A DNA stretch of 64,000 nt from Lithobates sylvaticus. Its lineage: Eukaryota > Chordata > Amphibia > Anura > Ranidae. The position numbers and the translations under genes are program-made. The stretch spans positions 92,868,273 to 92,932,272 of the forward strand of contig CM053031.1 in assembly GCA_028564925.1 (NCBI GenBank), in the 5' to 3' direction. Under the pieces are notes generated by a model. The model was not told where the DNA came from and ran no database searches. It saw only the letters and a list, made by a program, of their open reading frames with translations. Shown here in pieces: positions 24,001-34,739 of the stretch; the stretch's first letter is position 1, and each line of letters opens with the position of its first letter.

Positions 24001-25935
24001 TCCCAGAAGCACCCATAGGACTTCTAGTGTGTTAGTGGCATCACACAGAGCTCCTATATTTTCTTCCCAGAAGCACCCATAGGACTTCTAGTGTGTTAGT
24101 GGCATCACACAGAGCTCCTATATTTTCTTCTCAGCAGCACCCACAGGACTTCTAGTGTGTTAGTGGCATCACACAGAGCTCCTATATTTTCTTCCCAGAA
24201 GCACCCATAGGACTTCTAGTGTGTTAGTGGCATCACACAGAGCTCCTATATTTTCTTCTCAGAAGCACCCACAGGACTTCTAGTGTGTTAGTGGCATCAC
24301 ACAGAGCTCCTATATTTTCTTCCCAGAAGCACCCATAGGACTTCTAGTGTGTTAGTGGCATCACACAGAGCTCCTATATTTTCTTCCCAGAAGCACCCAT
24401 AGGACTTCTAGTGTGTTAGTGGCATCACACAGAGCTCCTATATTTTCTTCTCAGCAGCACCCATAGGACTTCTAGTGTGTTAGTGGCATCACACAGAGCT
24501 CCTATATTTTCTTCCCAGAAGCACCCATAGGACTTCTAGTGTGTTAGTGGCATCACACAAAGCTCCTATATTTTCTTCCCAGAAGCACCCATAGGACTTC
24601 TAGTGTGTTAGTGGCATCACACAGAGCTCCTATATTTTCTTCTCAGCAGCACCCACAGGACTTCTAGTGTGTTAGTGGCATCACACAGAGCTCCTATATT
24701 TTCTTCCCAGAAGCACCCATAGGACTTCTAGTGTGTTAGTGTCATCACACAGAGCTCCTATATTTTCTTCCCAGAAGCACCCATAGGACTTCTAGTGTGT
24801 TAGTGGCATCACAAAGAGCTCCTATATTTTCTTCCCAGAAGCACCCATAGGACTTCTAGTGTGTTAGTGGCATCACACAGAGCTCCTATATTTTCTTCTC
24901 AGCAGCACCCACAGGACTTCTAGTGTGTTAGTGGCATCACACAGAGCTCCTATATGTTCTTCCCAGAAGCACCCATAGGACTTCTAGTGTGTTAGTGGCA
25001 TCACACAGAGCTCCTATATTTTCTTCCCAGAAGCACCCATAGGACTTCTAGTGTGTTAGTGGCATCACACAGAGCTCCTATATTTTCTTCTCAGCAGCAC
25101 CCACAGGACTTCTAGTGTGTTAGTGGCATCACACAGAGCTCCTATATTTTCATCCCAGAAGCACTCATAGGACTTCTAGTGTGTTAGTGGCATCACACAG
25201 AGCTCCTATATTTTCTTCCCAGAAGCACCCATAGGACTTCTAGTGTGTTAGTGGCATCACACAGAGCTCCTATATTTTTTTCTCAGCAGCACCCACAGGA
25301 CTTCTAGTGTGTTAGTGTCATCACACAGAGCTCCTATATTTTCTTCCCAGAAGCACCCATAGGACTTCTAGTGTGTTAGTGGCATCACACAGAGCTCCTA
25401 TATTTTCTTCCCAGAAGCACCCATAGGACTTCTAGTGTATTAGTGGCATCACACAGAGCTCCTATATTTTCTTCTCAGCAGCACCTACAAGACTTCTAGT
25501 GTGTTAGTGGCATCACACAGAGCTCCTATATTTTCTTCCAGAAGCACCCATAGGACTTCTAGTGTGTTAGTGGCATCACACAGAGCTCCTATATTTTCTT
25601 CTCAGCAGCACCCACAGGACTTCTAGTGTGTTAGTGGCATCACACAGAGCTCCTATATTTTCTTCCCAGAAGCACCCAAAGGACTTCTAGTGTGTTAGTG
25701 GCATCACACAGAGCTCCTATATTTTCTTCTCAGCAGCACCCACAGGACTTCTAGTGTGTTAGTGGCATCACACAGAGCTCCTATATTTTCTTCCCAGAAG
25801 CACCCATAGGACTTCTAGTGTGTTAGTGGCATCACACAGAGCTCCTATATTTTCTTCTCAGCAGCACCCACAGGACTTCTAGTGTGTTAGTGGCATCACA
25901 CAGAGCTCCTATATTTTCTTCTCAGCAGCACCCAT
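21062..25935 (+). repeat. 64-bp satellite array (~76 units) with higher-order structure
   Basis: Unit length is 64 bases, typified by CACCCATAGGACTTCTAGTG followed by a TTAGTGGCATCACACAGAGC core and CTCCTATATTTTCTTC. Two main variants interleave: one ending CCCAGAAG before CACCCATAG, and one ending CTCAGCAG before CACCCACAG. Rare variants recur at fixed distances: TATATGTTCTTCCC at 23607 and 24951, and TTTTCATCCC near 23803 and 25147, are both 1344 bases apart (21 units). CACACATAGCTCC near 22251 and 23339 is 1088 bases apart (17 units). So multi-unit blocks were duplicated. The last unit runs into the start of the transposase gene. There are no spacers, so it is not a CRISPR. Confidence 0.95.
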
Positions 25936-25964
25936 TTTTTATACTATATACACTACCGACTACA

Positions 25965-28900
25965 ATGGCTGGAAGACCGCCAAGGAGAGGCAGAGCGTGC
26001 CGAGGCAAGAACACAGGGCAGGCAGGCTCTGTTTCTAGAGACAACAGTGCTGGCCGTGGACGTGGTCGCGCATCGTCATCAGCACGTGGCCATGGGACAC
26101 GCTTGTCTTTGTTTTCGGCAGCTGGACATGTGAAGCCGCATCATGCTGAAGGCTTGGTAGAATGGATGACCAAGCCCTCCTCATACTCCTCATCCTCTCT
26201 CACCCAGGCTCAGGGTACTGGCAGAGCACCTGCCAATGCGTAGTCAATGGCATCATCAGCCACCCCTTCCCTAGACCCACCATGTCCTCCTGAGGAGTCC
26301 CCCGAACTCTTTGAGCACAGTGTTGGGTACATGCTCCAGGAGGATGCCCAATGATTTGAAGGCTCGGATGATGATACCCAGCTTGAGGAAGTCAGTAGTG
26401 TGCGCGCAGAGAGAGGGGATGCTGAAGGACAGCAATCTGGCAGTACTGTTCCACCAGCTGCAGCTTACTGCCAGGTTTGCTCTAGTGGTGAAGAGGGAGG
26501 GGATGATGAGGTCACTGACTCCACGTGGGTGCCTGAAGGGAGAGAGGAGGAGGAGGGACGAGGAGGAGGAGGATGCGGCGTCACATGTCCAACGAGTCAG
26601 GATACCCCCTGGAGGCCAGCTAGAGGCCAGCACAGCAACTGTACCACACCGCAGAGCTCCGCCTGTGCAGGGCGCTGCCTCTGCACGTTATCAGAAAAGT
26701 TCTTTGGTGTGGGCCTTTTTTGAGACGAGTGCATCAGATCGCACCACTGCTATTTGCAATATTTGTCTCAAGCGTATCTCGCGTGGCCAAAACATCAGCC
26801 GCTTGGGCACCACAAGCATGAGCAGACATATGTCGACCTGCCATGCAGCTCGTTGGCAAGCACACATAAAAGACCCACACCAAAGAACAAAGCGGACCTC
26901 TCCTTGCTCCTCATCAGCTGGGATCTCCATCCCCACTATATCTTCAGTCCTCTCTGAAAGCTGCTCTGAGAGGACTGAAGGTGTAGAATTAGGTGTGTCA
27001 CAACCAAGTACTTGCAGTACACCGACGTCCGATTGTAGCAGGCAAATTTCCCTGCCCCAGCTGCTGGACCGTCGAAAGAAGTATACTCCCAGCCATCCAC
27101 ATGCCCAGCGGTTGAATGCTAGCTTGGCTAAATTGCTAGCACTTCAACTGCTGCCTTTTCATTTGGTAGACTCGGCCCCCTTCCGTGAGTTTGTTCAATG
27201 TGCGGTTCCTCAGTGGCAGGTTCCCAAACGCCACTTTTTCTCACGGAAGGCGATTCCGTCTCTCTAGCGGCATGTGGAAGGCAATGTCCATGCCTCGTTG
27301 GACAGGGCGGTCAGCGGTAAGGTGCATATTACCGCTGACTCATGGTCCAGCAGGCATGGACAGGGACGTTATCTTTCTTTCACGGCCCATTGGGTCACTC
27401 TATGGGCAGCTGGGAGGGATGCAGGACAAGGTGCAGTAGTGTTGGAGGTTGTTCCGCCACCACGCCTCCAAAATGCTACTACTGGTTGTGACACACCTCT
27501 CTCCTCCACCCCCTCCTCTTCTTCTTCCTCCAGTGCTCTGTCCTCGGAACCAGCGGTGCTCCGTAGGCGTACAAGGGGCTACGCAAGTACGCAGGCAAAA
27601 AGATGCCATGCCGTGCTTGCGCTGGTGTGTTTGGGGGACAGGAGCCACACTGGGCCAGAGGTTCTGGCAGCTCTGCAGGGGCAGGCCGAGAGGTGGTTGA
27701 TGCCACGCCAGCTTAAGCCAGGAATGGTCGTTTCTGACAATGGCACCAACCTCCTCTCCGCCCTGCGACAGGGGCAGCTCACCCATGTGCCCTGTATGGC
27801 TCACGTCCTCAACCTGGTGGTGCAGCGGTTCTTGGGCAGGTTCCCAGGCTTACAGGATGTCCTGAGGCAGGCCAGGAAAGTCTGTGTGCATTTCCGCCGA
27901 TCTTATAATGCCAGTGCTCGGCTGACTGAGCTGCAAAAGGAGCTGAACCTGCCCAAGAACCGCCTAATATGTGACATGCCCACCAGGTGGAACTCAGCGT
28001 TGGCCATGCTGCAGCGACTGCACATGCAGCAGAGGGCCATCAATGAGTACCTTTGACTACGGCACCATGACAGGGTCAGGGGAGCTTGGCTTTTTTTCCC
28101 CACGCCAGTGGAGCATGATCAGGGATGCATGCATTGTCCTCTCACCATTTGAGGAGGCCACGAGGATGGTGAGCAGTGACAGTGCATGCATCAGTGACAC
28201 TGTACCTCTTGTCCACCTGTTGGAGCATACGCTGCGTGGGATAATGGACAGGGCACTTGAGGCAGAACAGAGGCAGGAAGAGGAGGACTTCCTTGCCTCT
28301 CAAGGCCCCCTTTATCCAGACAGTGTTCCTTCTGTCCCACCCATCACACAGGAAGAGGATGAGGATGAGGAGGAGGAGGAGGAGGAGGAGGATTGTGTGA
28401 GCATGGAGGTGGAGCCTGGCACTCAGCATCAGCAGCAGCAGTCTTTTAGGGATGATGTACAGTCCCAACAAACCAGTGGACTTGTACGTGGCTGGGAGGA
28501 GGTGGCTGGCGATCATGTCATCCTCAGTGACCCAGAAGACTCCGGACCGAATGCCTCAGCTAACCTACGCTGCATGGCCTCCCTGATCCTGCAAAGCCTG
28601 CGGAAGGATCCTCGTGTTCTTCGGATCAAGGAGAGGGACCATTACTGTCTGGCCACTCTCCTTGATCCACGGTACAAGGGTAAGGTTGCGGACCTTATCT
28701 TTCCGTCGCAGAGGGAGCAGAGGATGAGACATTTCAGGGAGGCCTTGCAGAAAGGTCTGTGCAACGCGTTCCCAGAAACTGGGAGGTTACAAACTCCTGG
28801 TCCTGGACGACGAGTTGCTGAGGCTTCGGTCAGTAGCAGAAGGAGCGGTGGGGAAGGTGGACGTCTGACCGATGCGTTCAGACAATTTTTTTAGTCCGCA

Positions 28901-29273
28901 GCCCCAAGGTATGATCGAACCGATCATACCTTGGGGCTGCGGACTAAACCATCGCCAGCGTCTGATATACATGGTGCAGGAATACCTAGGGGCAAGGTCA
29001 GACTTGGACACCTTTCCCACCGAAAATCCTCTGGCTTACTGGGTCCTGAGGATGGATCACTGGCCAGAGCTTGCACAGTATGCAATTGAGCTACTGGCCT
29101 GTCCTGCATCCAGCGTTCTTTCCGAACGCACATTCAGTGCTGCTGGAGGATTTGTCACCGATCATAGGGTGCGCCTGTCCACCGACTCGGTTGATCGACT
29201 GACCTTCATAAAAATGAATCAGTCTTGGATCACCACCAGCTACCAGGCACCTGAAGCGGATATAACGGAATAA
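25965..29273 (+). pseudogene. hAT transposase with BED zinc finger, inactivated
   Basis: The start is ATG at 25965 (MAGRPPRRGR), 30 bases after the satellite. An Arg/Gly- then acid-rich N-terminus leads to a BED finger at about 26690-26880, with SSLVWAFF, CNIC and a HMSTCH His pair. The RNase-H-like core shows VVSDNGTNLL near 27730 (catalytic Asp region), CMAHVLNLVV near 27795 and MPTRWNS near 27980. The hATC dimerisation domain with SSVLSERTFSAAGG lies near 29110-29150. Damage: in-frame stops at 26241-26243, 26352-26354 and 27265-27267; a frame change between about 26540 and 26640; another near 28050; and a palindromic insertion at 28890-28948. A poly-Glu tract near 28355-28390 is a variable region. 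Transposition of this copy would require an enzyme supplied elsewhere. Confidence 0.9.
28890..28948. repeat. Perfect 28-bp palindrome inside the transposase pseudogene
   Basis: Arms 28890-28917 and 28921-28948 are exact reverse complements with a 3-base loop (AAC). The right arm separates the frame ending DAFRQFF from the frame beginning RQRLIYMVQEYL. One arm is therefore probably a later inverted copy made by template switching. Confidence 0.9.
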
Positions 29274-29384
29274 TTTATAATGTCACATCCCTTCAAGACT
29301 GCCTATGCTGATGCTGAGTGACTGTCCTGTTATGTTCACTGACTATCCTCTTCCTCCTCCTCAATGATCCATGCCACCACACCA

Positions 29385-30445
29385 GTGCCTAAGGCACAAT
29401 TTTTCAGCCCCTGTATAACAGGGGCGTGTACTTACAATTTTTTTTAAAAATGCTTCGCAACAGGTGTGACTGCTGTGCTCCAAGTACAGTATCTGTGAGG
29501 GGTTGCAGTGTTGTGGCACCAGCACCAGTGCCTAAGGCACAATTTTTCAGCCCCTGTTGGGGCGTGTAATTACAATTTTTAGGCAATGCTTTGCAACAGG
29601 TCTCATTGCTGTGCTCAGAGTACAGTATCTGTGAGGGGTTGCAGTGTTGTGGCACCAGCACCAGTGCCTAAGGCACAATTTTTCAGCCCCTGTATAACAG
29701 GGGCGTGTAATTACAATTTTTTAAAAAGATGCTTCGCAACAGGTGTGACTGCTGTGCTCCAAGTACAGTATCTGTCAGGGGCCCCTGTATAACAGGGGCG
29801 TGTAATTACAATTTTTTAAAAAGATGCTTCGCAACAGGTGTGACTGCTGTGCTCCAAGTACAGTATCTGTGAGGGGTTGCAGTGTTGTGGCACCAGCACC
29901 AGTGCCTAAGGCACAATTTTTCAGCCCCTGTTGGGGCGTGCAATTACAATTTTTAGGCAATGCTTTGCAACAGGTCTCATTGCTGTGCTAAGAGTACAGT
30001 ATCTGTGAGGGGTTGCAGTGTTGTGGCACCAGCACCAATGCCTAAGGCCCAATTTTTCAGCCCCTGTTTAACAGGGGCGTGTAATTACAAATCTTGATCT
30101 AATAGTTCACAGCAGGGCCCATTCCTGCGCCCACCAAGAGTAACTATGAGGGCCTACAGTCTTGTGGCAACACCGTCCACCACCACCACCGCCAAAGGCC
30201 CAATTTGTCTGCCCTGTTCAACAGGTGCATGCAATTACAAATCTTGATCTAATAACTCACAGCAGGGCCCATTCCTGCACCCACCAAGAGTAACTGTGAG
30301 GGCTTACAGTCTTGTGGCAACACCGTCCACCACCACCACCACCACCACCACCACCAAAGGCCCAATTTTTCTGCCCGGTTCAACAGGTGCATGCAAGTAC
30401 AAATCTCGATCTATTAACTCACAGCAGGGCCATTCCTGTGCCCAC
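29385..30445 (+). repeat. 3' tandem repeats of the giant hAT, ~150-bp units
   Basis: At least six diverged units recur, each with CAGCACCAGTGCCTAAGGC, a CAATTTTTCAGCCCCTGT block, a GTGTAATTACAA block, GCAACAGGTGTGACTGCTG and a GTACAGTATCTGTGAGGGG block. The later units (after about 30070) are more diverged and carry a CAC(CAC)n trinucleotide stretch near 30190 and 30330. Short Thr/Ala-rich open frames here are by-products. Confidence 0.85.
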
Positions 30446-30484
30446 CAGTCTTGTGGCTACACCAACATCTAATAGGGCAAATTT

Positions 30485-30930
30485 CTGCAGAGTATATACG
30501 GCAGGCCCCTACTTTCAAACATCCAACTTACAAACGACTCCTACTTGCGAACGGAAAGAGAAACAGGAAGTGAGAGGAAATCTACCCCTAGGAAGGGAAG
30601 TTCTATCATGTTAGATTTAATTTGGGAAAAAGGTATCTCCTCTCTACTGATGCTTTATCACCAATCCTTGTTTCAATTAAAACCCCACTTTTCCAAAAAC
30701 ATTTGTCATTGGGACGGAAAGTGAGGTGACATGTTCTGAACAGATGTGCAAAGACAGCAAATGTTACAGGGGTGATACCCCCTCCCTATGTTCTCCAAAA
30801 AGCTTAAAAATAGATTTTTTTTGGGATGGAGCTACACTTCATAATGTACCTGTTCAGATTCTACTTAAGAACAAACCTACAGTCCGTGTCTTGTTTGCAC
30901 CACCTATATACTGCTGTTCAGAGTATATAG
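30485..30930. repeat. Probable miniature element nested in the hAT 3' region
   Basis: Begins near CAGAGTATATACGGCAGG and ends near TTCAGAGTATATAGGG, with no similarity to the flanking tandem repeats or to the terminal region. Boundaries and class are uncertain; no clear target duplication was found. Confidence 0.35.
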
Positions 30931-31512
30931 GGTTGTAGGTATAGGGTTTTATTTTGGGTGCGGGGTCCCCCTTAATATCCATACAAGACCCAAAGGGCCG
31001 GGGTGGGGGGGGGGGGGGGTGAAGGGGTAGCCATGCCATTTTTCTCAAGGATTTTCAGCCATATGGCGGCCAGGACAAGACATGACATTAAAGCCGCAAG
31101 TGGTTTTAAATGGCTTCTTTTTTTCCTTTACAAATGTCATTTTGTGCAAGGACAGTTCTAAACACGGGAAACACATGCCACTTCACAGGCATACTTTAGA
31201 CACCCCCCAGGTACCATATTTAAAGGAAAATTTCACTTTTTTTTTTTTCACTTTATGCATCATTAAAATGACTGCTCCCGAAAAAACTTTAGTTTTTAAA
31301 AGTTCTTTTTGCATTGATATATGTCCCCTGGGGCAGGACCCGGGTCCCCAAACCTGTTTTATGACATTAACATGCATATTGGCCGTTGTAATTAGCAATT
31401 TTGATTTCGAACGTTCGCGTCCATTATAATGAATAGGGTTCGAAAATTTGCGCGAACTTTCGGTCCGTTCGAAGGTTCTGGTGCGAACCGAACCCGGGGG
31501 TGTTCATCCCTA
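30931..31512 (+). repeat. 3' terminal region of the giant hAT, shared with the foldback family
   Basis: Blocks such as GGACAGTTCTAAACACGGG, TGTCCCCTGGGGCAGGACCC and CACTTTATGCATCATTAAAA recur, in order, in both arms of the element at 34748-41354 (for example 41063-41240 and, inverted, 34890-35110). It ends in CATCCCTA next to the target duplication. Confidence 0.85.
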
Positions 31513-31520
31513 AGTTAGAC

Positions 31521-32026
31521 ATAGAGGCACAGGATACACTCAGGGATGTACAGGGGGTACGGTAGTAAGGCAACTGGCAGGTGGTGTCCTGGATCAGTGG
31601 CATCGTCAGTTCCTTCTGTGCCTGTGGCCATGCCATATTGGTCATTCAGCCATGCCATGGCCTCTTTAGGGCTGGTATAGAAATGAGCCTTACCATCTTG
31701 GATGATGTGCAGTTTAGCAGGAAAGAACATGGCGTAGGACAGGCCTTCTGTGCGCAAGCGAGTTTTCACTGCCGAGAAGGAGATACGTTGGCGTTGGACT
31801 TCAGCAGAAAAGTCAGGATAGATGTATTTAAGCAGGCCTTTTTCTCGTGCGTGTCGCAGAATGGCAACTTTATCCTGGAAGTTGAGTATGCGTGCAATAA
31901 TGGAGCGTGGTAGGGCACCTTCTGGAGGGGGGCAAGGAGGTGTGCGTGTTCTATAACATGGGGTAAAGGAATTTTTCAGGATGGGGGCCCTCCGCGCGTT
32001 CCGGGAACCCTACAAATCTGAGATTG
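31521..32026 (-). pseudogene. L1 ORF1 C-terminal fragment, partner of the ORF2 at 15864-19795
   Basis: Minus-strand frames give RIIARILNFQDKVAILRHAR, then KYIYPDFSAEVQ and a KLHIIQDGKAHFYTSPKEA block: the RRM/C-terminal domain junction of L1 ORF1p. The stop codon TAA falls inside the hAT target duplication (31515-31517), so the hAT landed at the very end of ORF1. The N-terminus is absent because the L1 is 5' truncated at 32026. At least one frame change is present. Confidence 0.8.
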
Positions 32027-32074
32027 CTTGATTGGATAGATTGATAGCAGCGCAGCCATTATCACCCAGTTAAA

Positions 32075-33115
32075 CTATTTTCTCCTCCTAAAAGGTTTTC
32101 TATGCTTTATCCGGTGGAGGAAAGTTTCACCAAGAAATGGGGAGTCCCAGCCATAGACGCGGCTGTTTCTTGTGTGAATAAGAACCTGACCTAACAATGC
32201 TCAAGGGTTTAAGGATCCAACTGACAAAAAGCTGGAAACTTTATTTAAAGCCTCTTTCTTTGTGGCAGTCGCTGTGGTTCAGCCTACGGTCACAGCAATT
32301 GGCATGTGCCAGTTCCTCAAGGAACAAATGAAGCAGGTGCTTAGCCTCCTTTCCACTGAGGAGGCCGAGGCTCATGCAGACCTTCCTAAAGCCTTGTGTT
32401 TTATGGTTGATGCCATTATGGATTCTGCTCAGCAAGCATCTCGCCTCACTCTCCTGCTGGTACACATGTGCAGGTCCCTTTGGCTTAAACATTGGGAAGC
32501 TGAGGCTTCATGCAAAAAATATTTAACTGGGTTCCCGTTTCATGGAGAACGCCTGTTTGGGGATGATCTGGACAGATATATCCAGAAGATTACCGGGGGT
32601 AAAACCACGTTGTTAATGGTCAAAAGGAAGAGTAAACGTCCTTCATTTAGACGTTCTCTGTCCCCAGCCCCTGGAGCCTCATCCTCCAGGCAGTGGCGAC
32701 GGCCTCCCCAATCAAATACTAGGGGAAAGGTCCAAAGTTAAGCCCAAGGGCAAAAGAAACCTTGGCGTCCAAGATCTGGTAAACAGAACCCCAAAGCCTC
32801 CCTATAAAGAGGCGCCCCCACTCGGCTGAGTGGGGGGAAGGCTGCTGAAGTTTGCAGGCGCCTGGCGGGAAGAGATTCAGGACAGATGGGTAGCCTCTAC
32901 GGTGTCTCTGGGCTACAAGCTAGAGTTCCAGGAGCTTCTGCCATCTCGTTTCCTAAGGTCAAGAGTCTCCAGAGATCCAGAAAAAAGAAGGCCCTTACTT
33001 CTGGCCCTAGAACGTCTGTTATCCCAAGGGGTAATTATAGAAAATGTTTGTTTAGAGAAAGTGGCAGTGGGGTCCGTTCTAGATCTAGATAATGTACCTC
33101 ATCCCAAATTTTGTA
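32075..33115 (+). mobile_element. DIRS-type retroelement fragment (gag end and start of RT)
   Basis: Plus-strand frames resemble DIRS coding sequence: a gag-like region to about 32741 and the beginning of the reverse-transcriptase region at about 32830-33090. The rest of the element, including recombinase and terminal repeats, is missing. The fragment is broken, with several breaks, and looks old. Identification is from remembered family similarity. Confidence 0.7.
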
Positions 33116-34739
33116 AAAAATAAATGGATAGAGGAAGCGGGATTATTGCGGTGCATAAATAATGAATAAAGTAATGATATTAAAGAAATACATATAAAGT
33201 TTATTATAACATGACATAAATCAACAACCAGAATTGGACAATACAAATTATTTGATTAAAAAAGGGTTTATTCAAAAAGCACATTCAATTGTTGTGTGAG
33301 GCCGGATGGAGAAAGGCCTTGATGTGCTGATGGGTCAGATCTTCCCTATATGTTTCACCATAACAATGGCTTCCTCAGGGGAGATAGGATATGACCAGTG
33401 ATGAAAAAAGGGAAAGTGATTCTATAAGAAAGAGAAAACACATAATATAAATACAAATGGTATAATGGGCAATAATTGAATGCTGCACGATCACGATCTA
33501 GGCCAGTTCCCACCCAGTGGACAATGCCATGGATTCCCACCACACCACCCAGATAGCATAACCAACAACACTTCCAAAGGATTGCATACATAAGCCTGAA
33601 AAGCACTCAGCGATAAAGCACATATGGAGCGAACCCAACGGTTGACACCCCAATAGTAACCTCCTCAGTGTGGCTGCAGGGGGTTAAAAGCAACCAATAA
33701 AACTGAAAAGATAAAGGTATATTTATTAGTGTTGCATTGTGGGTAATTGGGCTAAGAAGCCTCAACTAAACCCCAAAGATTAACATATAGAGGGGCCAAC
33801 ATGGCCTCCATTTGTGCATACCCAATGCAAAATCAAGTCAATGCAAAAAACGGAGGCGCTGAGAAAACGACTAAGCATGAAAAACTAGTCTGGATTGAAT
33901 CTGGTTTCCAAAACCATCAATGGATATGTAGAAACTGAAATAAAGTAATACAGGTACCAATAAGAATAAAAAGGATTTTATATATAATGTGGAAATTTCA
34001 AAACAGGATGGGTAAACACAACATAATATATTAGCAAACAATGTCTGAGCTGCTTACCCAGTAAATATTGGCAAGTAGATCAATAGTGATTTAAATACAT
34101 CATGAATGTCACTGGCGCAGGAACAATGCCTGAACTAGTAAACCCCAGATCAAAACAAATGAGGCCTACAATACCCACGGTGCTGTGCGGCAGTTCAGAC
34201 ACGTCACCGAGATGACGACGAATAACCACCGAGGGGCGTGAATGAAGACAAACACCAATCACAAAGGGACAGATGGAGGGGCGTACAAATGGGATAGTGT
34301 AAACATACACAGATTGGTAATTAGTGGACGGTAAGCAGGGAAGTGGTTGACAAGGCGGGCACAATTTCCCAAAAAAGGGCCCTTGGGTGTCCATACAGTC
34401 ACGGGTGGTATAGGGGCATCCATGCACATATGGATCAGCTTCAATGTGCTAAAGCGCAAAGGTGAAAATGAGGGGGGGGAAGGGAAAGGAGGGCAGCCCA
34501 ATATCAGAGAAGTGGACTGGGGGGTGGATTTGAGAAATACATTTGAGAAGTGCCCACATGCACCCGTCAATGTCCATCGCCCGAAAAGCCAGCCACCGAC
34601 CCCGCAGCAGACAAATACCCAGAAATACATGAGTATACAAAAAACAGTGGCAAGGCCCTGGGGCCAACTTCATGGTTTCTTGCATCGGGGCCCTGAAGGT
34701 TCTAGTGAAGCTTCTGTTCCTTACACTAATTTCTATTCA
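33116..34739. other. Unclassified repeat-like DNA without a gene
   Basis: AT-rich sequence with no credible ORF. On the minus strand 33352-33378 reads CTGAGGA, a short stem, then GAAAC, the two conserved boxes of a hammerhead ribozyme core, as reported for Penelope-like elements. The rest of the fold was not established. The last eight bases before 34748 are the target duplication of the next element. Confidence 0.4.

Larger units (their letters stand above)
20451..31512 (+). mobile_element. Giant (11-kb) hAT transposon carrying a satellite array
   Basis: The element starts TAGGGATG and ends CATCCCTA. It is flanked by cgttagac (20443-20450) and agttagac (31513-31520), an 8-bp hAT-type duplication with one mismatch. 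The same L1 continues on both sides, so the whole 11,062 bp moved as one unit or grew in place. Contents in order: a GC-rich 5' end with four hairpins (20461-20724), a 64-bp satellite array (about 21062-25935), a BED-finger hAT transposase pseudogene (25965-29273), ~150-bp tandem repeats (29385-30445), a probable nested repeat (30485-30930), and a 3' end shared with the foldback element at 34748. The two ends match only over the first eight or so bases. Confidence 0.85.
15864..32026 (-). mobile_element. Old 5'-truncated L1 LINE, split by an 11-kb hAT
   Basis: The L1 runs from its 3' end at 15864 to a truncated ORF1 at 32026, with 20451-31512 being a later hAT insertion. Without the insert it is about 5.1 kb. 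The target duplication is cttgattagatagat (15849-15863) against cttgattggatagat (32027-32041), one mismatch in 15. ORF2 is broken many times. The ORF1 C-terminal piece lies on the far side of the hAT, which proves that the two halves were one element. Confidence 0.88.

Noticed and set aside
21062-25935. Possible CRISPR-like regular repeats
   Set aside because: Units are directly tandem with no unique spacers, and the context is a eukaryotic transposon.
32830-33123. A possible stand-alone host gene
   Set aside because: The sequence matches the start of a DIRS reverse transcriptase, contiguous with the gag-like fragment upstream.
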